Below, piece after piece: positions 37,801 to 47,646 of a stretch of DNA of 64,000 bases. Source of the DNA: Tenacibaculum skagerrakense (GTDB taxonomy: Bacteria; Bacteroidota; Bacteroidia; Flavobacteriales; Flavobacteriaceae); assembly GCF_004345825.1 (NCBI RefSeq), contig NZ_SLXM01000005.1, positions 248,879 to 312,878 on the forward strand. The letters are read 5' to 3'. The notes beneath the pieces are model-generated. The model had not been told where the DNA came from, did not search any database, and saw only the letters and a program-made list of their open reading frames with translations. The stretch's first letter is position 1, and each line of letters opens with the position of its first letter. The position numbers and the translations under genes are program-made.

Positions 37801-40800
37801 ACTGGAATTACTGGTAATTATAAAGTTGAAGTTAATGATGGTTATACATCAGCTATAAGTGCTGTTAAAAACTTATCTGAACCAACTTTAGTTCAATTAA
37901 GTCTTACTAAAGAGGATATTACTTGTAATGCTCTTGATAATGGTAAAATTAAATTAAATATTTCAGGAGGAACATCACCGTATTATTTCTCAATTGATGA
38001 TAAAACAACTTACAGTCCGGTTTCAAGCTTAACAAGTTCAACTATCACAGGTTTAACAGATGGAACTTTTAACGTTTGGGTTAAAGATGCTAATAATTGT
38101 GAAATAGCATCGGCTAAAAGTGTAACAATCAATAGACCGTCATTATTAGAGATATCAAACTTTACAATTATCAATAACCAGATTATTAATGAAAGTAAAG
38201 GAGAAATCCAAATAGAAGTAGATGGAGGAACACCTCCTTATACTTATCAATGGACAGATAAATTCAACCCAGCTTTTTCTGAAGTTACTCAAAATATAGC
38301 TAACCTACCTGCTAGTTCCTACATAGTAGTTGTTAAAGATGCTAATAATTGTGAAGTAACTCAAGAGTTTGAGGTTAAAGAACCACTTCCTCTAGCAGTA
38401 ACAATATCTCAAACGAGTGCTATTTTATGTTTTGATGATGCTACAGCTACCCTTTTTGCTGAAGTAACTGGTGGTTACCCACTTAATTCAATTCCTTCAG
38501 ATTTTGATTATAGATGGTATAAAGTAGAAGGAACTGCAACAACTTTATTAAATGGATCTAACTTGAAGTTAGATAAAATAGAGAATCTAAAAGCTGGTTT
38601 TTATCGTGTGGTAGTTAATGATAGTAAAGGAACATCTACTAGTAAAGATATTGAAGTTATAGAGCCTCCGCGTTTAGTAACTACTATTGATTTACAAAAG
38701 AGAGTTAGTTGCTTTGATGGAAATGATGGTGAAATAAATATTAGTGTAGTAGGTGGAACTCAGCCTTATAGTTTTAGTTGGACCAATTCTCTTGATAATA
38801 CATTTAGTGCATCATCTGAGGATATATCAGGGTTAAAAAAGGGTAATTATAAAGTTATTGTTACCGATGCAAATGGATGTGAGTCTATTGTTTCTGACAT
38901 AGTAATAGAACAACCTTTAGCTCCATTAGCGATAACCAATGAAACTGTAGTTAATTTAACCGGTTTTGAAACTAATAATGGTAGTATTTCAGTTACTGTA
39001 AGTGGAGGAACTCCAAATTATACGTATCAATGGAGAATTAAAGGACAATCTACAGTAATTGGTAATGCAAACTCATTAGAAAATATAGAAGCTGGTACTT
39101 ATGAAGTAACAATAACTGATTCAAAATCATGTGTTTTAGTTAAAGATTTTATTGTTACGCAACCAGAATTGTTAGCAATTAATTCAGTTAATGCTACGGG
39201 AAATATTCTTTGTTATGGGGATAAAACTGTTGACTTAGAAGTTTTAGGTGTTACAGGTGGAGTAGAACCTTATACTTACGAATGGATTTTAAAAGGAACT
39301 ACTACAGTACTAAGTACTAGTACTACATTAACGGATATTGGAGCAGGTGTTTATATAATTAAAGTTATAGATGCTAATCTAAATGAGGCGACAAATGAGT
39401 ATACAGTAGTAGAGCCTGATGTTTTAGAGATATCAAATGTTCAATCACAGAATGTTTCTTGTTTTGATGGTAATGATGCTTTTATTGATCTAACCATAAG
39501 TGGTGGAGTTACACCTTATGTGTATAGCTGGAAACATGGAGCAACAACTTCAAGAATAGAAAATTTAAAGAAAGGTACTTATGAAGTTACTATTCGTGAT
39601 AAGAACCTATGTGAGGTTACTCAAAGTTTTACCATAACTGAACCTTCTTCTGAAGTAGGAGTGACTAATGAAACAATTGTTAATTTAACTGGTTTTGAAA
39701 CAGGTAATGGAAGCATTTCTGTTGATGCTATTGGAGGAACTCCTAATTATAGTTACGAATGGAGAGTTAAAGGAAATACATTTATAATCGGGACTTCAAA
39801 TTCGATACTTAACTTGTCTGCTGATGTTTATGAATTAACAGTTATCGATTCTAATTCTTGTAGTTTTATTAAAGAGTTTACTGTAACTCAACCTGAATTA
39901 TTAGTGGTTGGTATTCAAGAAACAACATCTATTTTGTGTAACGGTGATAATGGTAGTTTAACTACAAATGTAACTGGAGGTGTTACTCCATACAGTTATG
40001 AATGGACAGTAAAAAATGATGCTACAGTTATAAGTACAGTGAATTCATTAGATAATACATCAGGTAATGTGTATGTTGTTAAAGTAGTAGATGCTAATGG
40101 TAATGAAGCTACAAATGAATATACCGTTTTTGAACCTGAACTTTTAGCTATTTCTGATGTTTCATCTCAGGATGTTTCATGTTTTGACGGAAATGATGGT
40201 TTTATAGATTTAACAATTAGCGGTGGAGTTGCACCGTATACATATAGTTGGAAGAATGGAGAAACTACTTCAAGAATTGAGGATTTAAAAAAGGGTACTT
40301 ATGAAGTAACTATACGTGATAAGAATTTATGTGAGGTTACTCAAAGCTTTACCATAAATCAGCCTTCTTCTAGAATAAGTTTAACAAATATTTCAATTGT
40401 TAATCTAACTGGATTTGAAACTGCTAATGGTAGTATTTCGGTTGATGTATTAGGAGGAACACCAAGTTATACGTATGAATGGAGAATTAAAGGAGAGACC
40501 ACAATTATTGGAAATTCAAATTCAATAAACAATTTAAGTGCTAATTACTATGAGTTAACAGTTATCGATTCTAATTCATGTTCTTTTGTAAAAGAGTTTT
40601 TAGTTACTCAGCCTTCTTTACTTCAAGTTACTATTCAAGAAACGTCAGCAATTTTATGTAATGGAGATACAGGTAGTTTAAAAGCAAATGTTTCGGGAGG
40701 TGTTAGTCCTTATACATACGAATGGACTATCAAGAATGATACTACGGTAATTAGTACTATTAATACAATAGAAAATACTTCAGGAAATATTTATGTCGTT

Positions 40801-43800
40801 AAAGTTGTTGATGCAAATGGAAATGAAACAATCAAAGAATACACTGTTTTTGAGCCAGAGGTTATAACTATTTCTGATGTTCAATTACAAAATGTTTCTT
40901 GTTTTGAAGGCAATGATGCGTTTATAGATCTAACGATTAGCGGAGGAGTTGCACCTTTCTCATATAGCTGGAAACATGGAGCAACTACTTCTAGAATTGA
41001 AGATTTAAAAGCAGGAACGTATGAAGTTACTGTAAGAGATAAGAATTTATGTGAGGTTACTCAGATTTTCACTATTACAGAACCTTCAGCTGCATTGAGT
41101 TTAACTAATGAATCTGTAGTTGATTTAACTGGTTTTGAAACTGCTAATGGTAGTATTTCTATTGATGCAATTGGAGGTACACCAAATTATATGTATGAAT
41201 GGAGAGTTCAAGGAAATGCTTCAGTCATTGGAACAACCAATACATTAACTAATCTAAATGCAGGTACATACGAACTAACTATTACGGATGCTAATTCTTG
41301 TACAATAGTAAAAGATTATACAGTAACGCAACCTGATTTATTAGTGGTTGATGTTCAAGAAACAGTAGCTATTTTATGTAATGGAGATACAGGTAGTTTA
41401 AAAGCAAATGTTTCGGGAGGTGTTAGTCCTTATTCGTACGAATGGACTATCAAGAATAATGCTACGATAATTAGTACTACTAATACTGTAGAAAATACTT
41501 CAGGAAATATTTATGTTGTTAAAGTTGTAGATGCAAATGGTAATGAAACAATCAAAGAATACACCGTTTTTGAACCAGAAGTTTTAACTATTTCTGATGT
41601 TCAATCACAAAATGTTTCGTGTTTTGATGGAGATGATGGTTTTATAGATCTAACGATTAGCGGAGGAGTTGCACCTTTCTCATATAGCTGGAAACATGGA
41701 GCAACTACTTCTAGAATTGAAGATTTAAAAGCAGGAACGTATGAAGTTACTGTAAGAGATAAGAATTTATGTGAGGTTACTCAGATTTTCACTATTACAG
41801 AACCTTCAGCTGCATTGAGTTTAACTAATGAATCTGTAGTTGATTTAACTGGTTTTGAAACTGCTAATGGTAGTATTTCTATTGATGCAATTGGAGGAAC
41901 ACCAAATTATACATATGAATGGAGAGCTCAAGGAGATGCTACAGTCATTAGAACAACCAATACATTAACTAATCTAAATGCAGGTACATACGAACTAACT
42001 ATTACCGATGCTAATTCTTGTACAATAGTAAAAGAATATACAGTAACACAACCTGATTTATTAGCGGTTGATGTTCAAGAAACAGTAGCTATTTTATGTA
42101 ATGGAGACAGCGGTAGTTTAATTGCAAATGTAACTGGTGGTGTTACACCGTATAGTTATGAATGGGTTGTAAAAGGTTCATCTACAAATATTAGTAACAC
42201 TGCTTCTTTAGAGAATGTTAAAGCAGATATATACGTAGTTAAAGTAATTGATGCTAACGGAAATGAAGTTATAGTTGAACACACTATTAATCAACCAACT
42301 TTACTTGAGGTTGTAGATGTGCAAACCTCAGATGTTACATGTTATAATGGAAGTAACGGGTTTATTGACATTAGTGTAAGTGGTGGAGTACCTCCTTACA
42401 CTTATAGTTGGAATCATACTACTGATAATGTAAATAGATTAGAGAATATTACTTCTGGAAATTATTCAGTTACAATTTCTGATAAGAATGGTTGTGAAAT
42501 TCAACAAGCTATTGAAATAAAGCAACCAGTAAAATATGATATCACTAGTGTAAAACTTGACAGACCTTCTTCTGATCTTATAGATGATGGAATTATTGAA
42601 ATTGAAATAACAGGTGGAGTTGCTCCGTATACTTATTTATGGACAGATGAGATTGGAACGGTAATTTCTAATCAAACAAGTAGTTTATTAGTCAATAGAA
42701 TTGAAAATCTTGGCGAAGGAACGTATACTATTGTTGTTACAGATGCTAGCAATTGTGTAATTAATGAAACGTATAACCTTGCGAATCCGGGCGAAATTTT
42801 AGTATCTATTACTCAAATTCAAGAGATTAAATGTTATAATTCTTCTAATGCTATATTAGATGTTATAACTGTTGGAGGAGTAGGAGGAAACTCTTATCAA
42901 TGGTTTAATGCTGTTAATGATCAATTAATAGGAACAGAAAAACAACTTAAAGATATCCCAGCAGGAGAATATTATGTGATTGTGAGTAATGCGGAAGGGA
43001 TACAAGAGAAGAGTTCAGTATTTGTTGTTACACAACCTGATGAATTACAGGTTGCTATTTCAACTAAAGATGTAAGCTGTTTTGGATTTAATGATGGTAA
43101 TTTTGAGGTATCTGTTCAAGGAGGAACCGGAAGCTACGAATATAGATACAGAAAAGAGTCAAGCTATTCAGATTGGAATACAATTGTAGGAAATTCTGTT
43201 ACACTCACTAGCTTATCAAGTGGAAACTACACACTTCAGGTAAGAGATATAAACAATTGTTTGGCTCTAGATGCTTCTTCAAGCAATGAGTTTAGTATTA
43301 CAATAAATGAGCCTTCAGCCTTAGAATTATCAAATGAAGTAGTTGTTAATTTAACTGGTTTTGAAACAGCTAATGGTAGCATTTCTGTAGCAGTGGTTGG
43401 AGGAACTCCAAACTACTCATACGAATGGTTTGATGGTTTAGGAGCTTCAATAGCTACAGGAGTTACTGAAATAACAAACTTAGTTGCTGGTAATTATACC
43501 TTTACAGTTACAGATACTAAAGCATGTTCATTTACTAAAGAATTTGTTGTTAAACAACCTGATGCATTAGAAGTTACTCTTTCAAGAACTTCAATTATCA
43601 GTTGTAATGGAGCTAATGATGGTTCTTTAGAAGCATTGGTAACAGGTGGAGTTTCAAATTATACTATTGAGTGGTTTAAAGAAGGTGACGCTACAGTTTT
43701 AGGAACAAGTTCAGCGCTTACTAATTTAGGTCCTGGTAATTATTATACAGTGATTACTGATGCAAATTCAAATACAGTTACAAGTTCAGTATATAGTTTA

Positions 43801-46800
43801 GTTGAACCTACTGTTTTAGAACTGAGTTTATCATCTGACTACGTGTTATGTGGAACTGGAAATGATTGGACAATCAATACCACAGTTACAGGAGGAACAG
43901 CTCCATATGTTTATTTATGGAACACAGGAGCTAACTCAGCGAATTTAGATAATGTTGTTGCAGGAACTTATGCAGTTACTGTGGTAGATGTAAATGGTTG
44001 TAGAGTTGAGAAATCTGTTGTTTTAACAGCACCTGAAGTTTTAGAATTATCAAATGAGGTAGTTGCTAATTTAACTGGTTTTGAAACAGCTAATGGTAGC
44101 ATTTCTGTAGCAGTGGTTGGAGGAACTCCAAATTATACATACGAGTGGTTTGATGGTTCAGGAAGTTCAATAGTAACAGGAGTTACTGAATTAACAAACT
44201 TAGTAGCGGGAACATATACATTTACAGTTACAGATACTAAAGGATGTTCATTTACTAAAGAATTTGTTGTAACACAACCAGATCTATTAGAAGTTTCTCT
44301 TTCAAGAACTTCAATTATCAGTTGTAATGGAGCTAATAATGGTTCGTTATTGGCAAGTGTAACAGGAGGAGTTTCAGGTTATACATGTGAGTGGTTTGCT
44401 GAAGGCAGCTCAACAGTTTTAGGAACGACTTGGAATCTTACCGATTTAGGTCCTGGTAATTATTACGCAGTCATTACAGATGCAAATTCAAATACAGTTA
44501 CAAGTTCGGTATATAGTTTAGTAGAACCTACTGTTTTAGAGTTGAGTTTATCTTCTGATTATGTAACCTGCGGAACTGGAAATGATTGGACAATCAACAC
44601 TACAGTTACTGGAGGAACAGCTCCATATGTTTATTTATGGAACACAGGAGCTAACTCAGCGAATTTAGATAATGTTTTTGCAGGAACTTATGAAGTTACT
44701 GTGGTAGATGCAAATGGATGTAGAGTTGAGGAATCTGTTGTTTTAACAGCACCTGAAGTTTTAGAATTATCAAATGAAGAAGTTGTTAATTTAAGCGGAT
44801 TTGAATTATCAAATGGTGCTATTAAAGTTGAAGTAGTTGGAGGAACACCGAATTATACTTATGAATGGTTTGATGGTTCAGGAACTTCAATAGCTACAGG
44901 AGTTACTGAGTTAACAAACTTAGCTGCTGGAACATATAATTTTACAGTTACAGATGCTAAAGCATGTTCATTTACTAAAGAATTTGTTATAACACAACCA
45001 GATCTATTAGAAGTTACGCTTTCAAGAAATACAATTATAAGTTGTAATGGAGCTAATGATGGTTCTTTACAAGCAAGTGTAACAGGTGGAGTTTCAAATT
45101 ATACTTTTGAGTGGTTTAAAGAAGGTGATGCTTCAGTTTTAGGAACAAGCTCAACGCTTACTAATTTAGGTCCAGGGAATTATTACGCAGTCATTACAGA
45201 TTCAAATTCAAATACAGTTACAAGTTCAGTGTATAGTTTAGTAGAACCTACTGTTTTAGAGTTGAGTTTATCGTCTGATTATGCAGGCTGTGGAACTGGA
45301 AATGATTGGGCAATCAATACTACAGTTACTGGTGGGACAGCTCCATATGTTTATTTATGGAACACAGGAACTAACTCAGCAAATTTAGAGAATGTTGTTG
45401 CAGGAACTTATGAAGTTACTGTTGTTGATGCAAATGGCTGTAGAGTTGAGGAATCTGTTGTTTTAACAGCACCTGCCGTTTTAGAATTATCAAATGAAGA
45501 AGTTGTTAATTTAAGCGGATTTGAATTATCAAATGGTGCTATTAATGTTGAGGTTACCGGAGGAACTCCAAACTACTCATACGAGTGGTTTAATGGTTCA
45601 GGAGCTTCAATAGCTACAGGAGTTACCGAGTTAACAAACTTATCAGCTGGTAATTATACTTTTACAGTTACAGATGCTAAAGGATGTTCATTTACTAAAG
45701 AATTTGTTGTAACACAACCAGATCTATTAGAAGTTTCTCTTTCAAGAACTTCAATTATCAGTTGTAATGGAGCTAATGATGGTTCATTATTAGCAAGTGT
45801 AACTGGAGGAGTTTCTGGATATACATGTGAATGGTTTGAAGAAGGGAATTCAGCAGTGTTGGCAACTACTTGGAATCTTACCGATTTAGGTCAAGGTAAT
45901 TATTACGCAGTCATTACAGATTCAAATTCAAATACAGTTACAAGTTCGGTATATAGTTTAGTTGAGCCTACAGTTTTAGAGTTGAGTTTATCGTCTGATT
46001 ATGTAGACTGTGGAACTGGAAACGATTGGACAATCAACACTACAGTTACAGGAGGAACAGCACCGTATGTTTATTTATGGAACACAGGAGCTAATACAGC
46101 GAATTTAGATAATGTTGTTGCAGGAACTTATGAAGTTACAGTGGTAGATGCAAATGGATGTAAGATAAACCAATCAATTACGCTTACAGCTCCTGAAGCT
46201 TTATCAATAGAAAGCGAAGTTGTTTCCAATCCTACTTGTTTTGAAGGGAACGATGGAAGTATTTCAATAAATGTAATCGGAGGTACACCACCATATCAAT
46301 ATGAGTGGACAAATGGAGATATAACTCAATTATCTCAAGGATTATCAGCAGGTCAACATGAAGTAATTATTACCGATAGTAAAGGTTGTACAACTTCAAA
46401 GGTATTTACAATTGAAAATCCTGCTCAAATTGAATTAAACTTAGGCGAAGATGTTACTTTATGTCAAGGGCAGAATTATATTCTTGATGGTAGAATTGAA
46501 AATGGTGAAAGTTATTCTTGGACTTCTTCTAACGGATTTACAAGTAATGAAGCCGTTGTTGAAATTACCGAGGAAGGTATTTATAAAGTAATTGCAATTA
46601 ATAATCAAGGTTGTCAAGTTGAAGATGAAATTGAAATTAAGAGATCAACAGAAGATATTTCTGCTAATTTCCTGATGTCTTCGCAAGTATATACAAACGA
46701 AGTATTTGTAGCGGTTAATGTAAGCGATCCTGTTCCTGACGAGTTAGATTGGATTTTACCGCCTGAAGCAATTATTAAAGAAGTTAATAATTCTTTTGCT

Positions 46801-47202
46801 GAAATTTCATTTGCAGAAGAAGGCGAATATGAAATTACTTTATACACTAAGAAAGGAGATTGTGAGGCATTTTTAACTAAAAAAGTGCTTGTTTTAGAGA
46901 GAGATTTTGACGATCCAGGAAATGGAGACAATTCTGTAGATAGTTCTCCAAAGATTCAAGATTTAATCATTTATCCTAACCCTTCTTCAGGAGTATTTGC
47001 TTTAGAAGTTGATTTGAAAGAAGTAAGTCCTATTAGTGTTAAAATATTTACGTTGGTAGGTAATGATATGATAGACTATAAGAAAATGGAAAACGAAAGT
47101 GAATATAAGATTGATTATAACTTAAATCTTACCACAGGATTGTATTTTGTTGTCTTAGAATCTGGAAATGAAAGAATCGTAAAGAAGATTATTATACAAT
47201 AA
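34843..47202 (+). CDS. giant SprB-like adhesin with T9SS type A sorting domain
   Basis: This 4119-residue protein has a signal peptide (to LFAQT), a unique N-terminal region (about 25-490) with several Cys residues and a GGGGPGDP linker, then roughly forty SprB-type repeats of about 80 residues with the pattern CxGxxDG, TGGxxPYxYxW, LxxGxYxVxVTDxxGC. A PKD-like end region follows (about 3870-4030). It closes with a T9SS type A C-terminal sorting domain (IYPNPSSGVFALEV to VKKIIIQ). SprB itself is the mobile gliding adhesin of Flavobacterium johnsoniae. Here the gene ends an operon with a TANFOR toxin, so it may display the system on the cell surface and bind target cells. Many repeats are nearly identical at DNA level. 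Confidence 0.88.
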   Translation: MKRILFIFFIIKITFLSSKLFAQTDTYQIRYELRYDHGVNAYCSHYEARVWFIGASNYEVIGSGGWAEGRYTLRGQKSFSVNKKIRRFEIYAKRHHNSRCRSGSKHETTRQTNLVSHSYCTTYNFTLDVNSAIRGTVNAKFIVSPNNPKLVVTNGTTSNDVKQFCVTDVAQIKPIYSGYNASQIYNWEFKDPVNTVSTITTQYQNLINAQNEAYEIWQDCENLNSGGGGPGDPIFRNSNIKNKKSNVSITGNKLPIDIIPGGNPSTTCKRWYDRYVVAYNNVRNFTGQKYYPRAVWRPILGKTEKQLDLKLSDLYSRVEDQLKAMSNKTIRIRLNPNCDRSYNQTNEDGSVGIQFFPEAPRPAKAPEAQSPPCSYDEAIGFTLFFKRQILEGETVDISLMRKIDTVNEVAWNNNTGITEFEYVSPGLYKYVWKKDLDKPGNLLIDGQYRLEVTGNRKLGTTLVPNCKMLNFPKDDPNNSDEYYTIITPNPVVFEGLTLIQNETCFNRKDGIVEIEVSGGSGIYDYYLDGTFYDVNFTNKTTISGLSPGNHVIKVRDSKNCEVRDGSGVEISKSINIEPKTKITHIVTTNSSEIIHPGAPGASTGSIKINSVSGGTLSGNTYAYTVLLNGNPSTTLTGTANKNGFIIEDLPKGTHKIRYTDDNGCQSEAFPLPTLNDPAPVNFTHSITNATCKGGNGQIKVSNITGGYANYKIKLTKTGMTPQEYTNVPSNTEKIFTVGQGTYTITVTDTRSGEKIKNNITVSEPNEIVITNVNATAISCNGGKSTVTISVSGGQSGVVYEYAIYKTSGMVWQSSNIFSLDASPTIGYRFVARDKNQTSCKSQPSSVVRISEPTEIILGTPTIKHNTVFNGAIGEIQLPISGGTPGYTVTWTRNGSSIGNTGATITGLLAGTYVATVEDANNCIKTFGNIKVEQRDKLEVNVTIDQVISCNGGTGIVRANATGGSESYTYKWYRNNTLISGVSSITYTGITGNYKVEVNDGYTSAISAVKNLSEPTLVQLSLTKEDITCNALDNGKIKLNISGGTSPYYFSIDDKTTYSPVSSLTSSTITGLTDGTFNVWVKDANNCEIASAKSVTINRPSLLEISNFTIINNQIINESKGEIQIEVDGGTPPYTYQWTDKFNPAFSEVTQNIANLPASSYIVVVKDANNCEVTQEFEVKEPLPLAVTISQTSAILCFDDATATLFAEVTGGYPLNSIPSDFDYRWYKVEGTATTLLNGSNLKLDKIENLKAGFYRVVVNDSKGTSTSKDIEVIEPPRLVTTIDLQKRVSCFDGNDGEINISVVGGTQPYSFSWTNSLDNTFSASSEDISGLKKGNYKVIVTDANGCESIVSDIVIEQPLAPLAITNETVVNLTGFETNNGSISVTVSGGTPNYTYQWRIKGQSTVIGNANSLENIEAGTYEVTITDSKSCVLVKDFIVTQPELLAINSVNATGNILCYGDKTVDLEVLGVTGGVEPYTYEWILKGTTTVLSTSTTLTDIGAGVYIIKVIDANLNEATNEYTVVEPDVLEISNVQSQNVSCFDGNDAFIDLTISGGVTPYVYSWKHGATTSRIENLKKGTYEVTIRDKNLCEVTQSFTITEPSSEVGVTNETIVNLTGFETGNGSISVDAIGGTPNYSYEWRVKGNTFIIGTSNSILNLSADVYELTVIDSNSCSFIKEFTVTQPELLVVGIQETTSILCNGDNGSLTTNVTGGVTPYSYEWTVKNDATVISTVNSLDNTSGNVYVVKVVDANGNEATNEYTVFEPELLAISDVSSQDVSCFDGNDGFIDLTISGGVAPYTYSWKNGETTSRIEDLKKGTYEVTIRDKNLCEVTQSFTINQPSSRISLTNISIVNLTGFETANGSISVDVLGGTPSYTYEWRIKGETTIIGNSNSINNLSANYYELTVIDSNSCSFVKEFLVTQPSLLQVTIQETSAILCNGDTGSLKANVSGGVSPYTYEWTIKNDTTVISTINTIENTSGNIYVVKVVDANGNETIKEYTVFEPEVITISDVQLQNVSCFEGNDAFIDLTISGGVAPFSYSWKHGATTSRIEDLKAGTYEVTVRDKNLCEVTQIFTITEPSAALSLTNESVVDLTGFETANGSISIDAIGGTPNYMYEWRVQGNASVIGTTNTLTNLNAGTYELTITDANSCTIVKDYTVTQPDLLVVDVQETVAILCNGDTGSLKANVSGGVSPYSYEWTIKNNATIISTTNTVENTSGNIYVVKVVDANGNETIKEYTVFEPEVLTISDVQSQNVSCFDGDDGFIDLTISGGVAPFSYSWKHGATTSRIEDLKAGTYEVTVRDKNLCEVTQIFTITEPSAALSLTNESVVDLTGFETANGSISIDAIGGTPNYTYEWRAQGDATVIRTTNTLTNLNAGTYELTITDANSCTIVKEYTVTQPDLLAVDVQETVAILCNGDSGSLIANVTGGVTPYSYEWVVKGSSTNISNTASLENVKADIYVVKVIDANGNEVIVEHTINQPTLLEVVDVQTSDVTCYNGSNGFIDISVSGGVPPYTYSWNHTTDNVNRLENITSGNYSVTISDKNGCEIQQAIEIKQPVKYDITSVKLDRPSSDLIDDGIIEIEITGGVAPYTYLWTDEIGTVISNQTSSLLVNRIENLGEGTYTIVVTDASNCVINETYNLANPGEILVSITQIQEIKCYNSSNAILDVITVGGVGGNSYQWFNAVNDQLIGTEKQLKDIPAGEYYVIVSNAEGIQEKSSVFVVTQPDELQVAISTKDVSCFGFNDGNFEVSVQGGTGSYEYRYRKESSYSDWNTIVGNSVTLTSLSSGNYTLQVRDINNCLALDASSSNEFSITINEPSALELSNEVVVNLTGFETANGSISVAVVGGTPNYSYEWFDGLGASIATGVTEITNLVAGNYTFTVTDTKACSFTKEFVVKQPDALEVTLSRTSIISCNGANDGSLEALVTGGVSNYTIEWFKEGDATVLGTSSALTNLGPGNYYTVITDANSNTVTSSVYSLVEPTVLELSLSSDYVLCGTGNDWTINTTVTGGTAPYVYLWNTGANSANLDNVVAGTYAVTVVDVNGCRVEKSVVLTAPEVLELSNEVVANLTGFETANGSISVAVVGGTPNYTYEWFDGSGSSIVTGVTELTNLVAGTYTFTVTDTKGCSFTKEFVVTQPDLLEVSLSRTSIISCNGANNGSLLASVTGGVSGYTCEWFAEGSSTVLGTTWNLTDLGPGNYYAVITDANSNTVTSSVYSLVEPTVLELSLSSDYVTCGTGNDWTINTTVTGGTAPYVYLWNTGANSANLDNVFAGTYEVTVVDANGCRVEESVVLTAPEVLELSNEEVVNLSGFELSNGAIKVEVVGGTPNYTYEWFDGSGTSIATGVTELTNLAAGTYNFTVTDAKACSFTKEFVITQPDLLEVTLSRNTIISCNGANDGSLQASVTGGVSNYTFEWFKEGDASVLGTSSTLTNLGPGNYYAVITDSNSNTVTSSVYSLVEPTVLELSLSSDYAGCGTGNDWAINTTVTGGTAPYVYLWNTGTNSANLENVVAGTYEVTVVDANGCRVEESVVLTAPAVLELSNEEVVNLSGFELSNGAINVEVTGGTPNYSYEWFNGSGASIATGVTELTNLSAGNYTFTVTDAKGCSFTKEFVVTQPDLLEVSLSRTSIISCNGANDGSLLASVTGGVSGYTCEWFEEGNSAVLATTWNLTDLGQGNYYAVITDSNSNTVTSSVYSLVEPTVLELSLSSDYVDCGTGNDWTINTTVTGGTAPYVYLWNTGANTANLDNVVAGTYEVTVVDANGCKINQSITLTAPEALSIESEVVSNPTCFEGNDGSISINVIGGTPPYQYEWTNGDITQLSQGLSAGQHEVIITDSKGCTTSKVFTIENPAQIELNLGEDVTLCQGQNYILDGRIENGESYSWTSSNGFTSNEAVVEITEEGIYKVIAINNQGCQVEDEIEIKRSTEDISANFLMSSQVYTNEVFVAVNVSDPVPDELDWILPPEAIIKEVNNSFAEISFAEEGEYEITLYTKKGDCEAFLTKKVLVLERDFDDPGNGDNSVDSSPKIQDLIIYPNPSSGVFALEVDLKEVSPISVKIFTLVGNDMIDYKKMENESEYKIDYNLNLTTGLYFVVLESGNERIVKKIIIQ
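40921..41177 (+). repeat. exact 257-bp direct repeat, copy 1
   Basis: This stretch is identical base for base to 41641-41897, exactly 720 bases downstream. It implies recent duplication or gene conversion in an otherwise diverged array. Confidence 0.9.
41641..41897 (+). repeat. exact 257-bp direct repeat, copy 2
   Basis: This is the second copy of the sequence at 40921-41177; identity stops at an A/T difference at the base after each copy. Confidence 0.9.
43321..46200 (+). repeat. higher-order 720-bp repeat array, block B, in SprB-like gene
   Basis: Four units of exactly 720 bases start at 43321, 44041, 44761 and 45481, each beginning with TTAGAATTATCAAATGA. Each unit holds three SprB repeats: one starting LELSNE, one LEVTLSR or LEVSLSR, and one LELSLSSDY with CGTGNDW. 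Together they cover residues 2827-3786. Units 1-2 and 3-4 form two subtypes (NLTGFETANGSI against NLSGFELSNGAI). Confidence 0.9.
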
Positions 47203-47228
47203 GAACCTAATTAGGTCAAAGAATTAAA

Positions 47229-47262
47229 AACTCTGTTAATAACTATATTAGCAGAGTTTTTT
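47229..47262 (+). terminator. terminator after the SprB-like gene
   Basis: AACTCTGTTAAT and ATTAGCAGAGTT pair across the loop AACTAT, followed by a T run. It is nearly identical to the hairpin at 48001. Confidence 0.8.
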
Positions 47263-47646
47263 GTTTTATATAACCCCTGTTACGAATTGTTATTGATATG
47301 GTTTTTGTTTGCTTGTATCTATAAGTAACGAGTTTTTGTTAATAGATATAATTGTTACATATATCTATAGTGAATTATAATCAAGATAAATAGTTTGAGT
47401 TACATATTATAATTCATCCCAATTTTAAAAATGTTTATCACACACTTAGTTTTTTTAATCACTCTTTTCCTATGAATAATCACTTGAAAATTTGTTATAA
47501 ATGATGGTTTACAACTTTCTTGTATGTTTGAGATGTAGATACTAATAAATAAACTTTTATAGTTCCGGAAGAGTAATAAGTTTTTTATTTAGGTGAAACC
47601 GAAAAACCTTTAATAGAGTAGGAATAACTCATAAAGACCAAAAATT
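47263..47646. other. long AT-rich intergenic region upstream of the small GG-leader gene
   Basis: These 384 bases hold no credible reading frame. A Bacteroidota -7 box (TATGTTTG) is visible at 47523-47530 with no good -33 partner. The remaining 110 bases would form an unusually long leader for the gene at 47647; I see no riboswitch fold I can name. Confidence 0.45.

Larger units (their letters stand above)
38962..42300 (+). repeat. higher-order 720-bp repeat array, block A, in SprB-like gene
   Basis: Three consecutive SprB repeats form a 240-residue unit that recurs. The marker GGTTTTGAAAC or a close variant lies at 38962, 39691, 40411, 41131 and 41851: one step of 729, then three of exactly 720. 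Units share phrases such as YSWKHGATTSRIEDLK and VVKVVDANGNE. Confidence 0.85.

Noticed and set aside
36000..46200. Regular repeats that could suggest a CRISPR array
   Set aside because: The repeats are in frame, 240 to 720 bases long, and encode SprB domains; there are no short direct repeats with unique spacers.
34843..47202. Calling the giant gene sprB of the gliding machinery
   Set aside because: The repeats are SprB-type, but the neighbours are TANFOR toxin genes and not sprC, sprD or sprF as I know them, so only SprB-like is justified.
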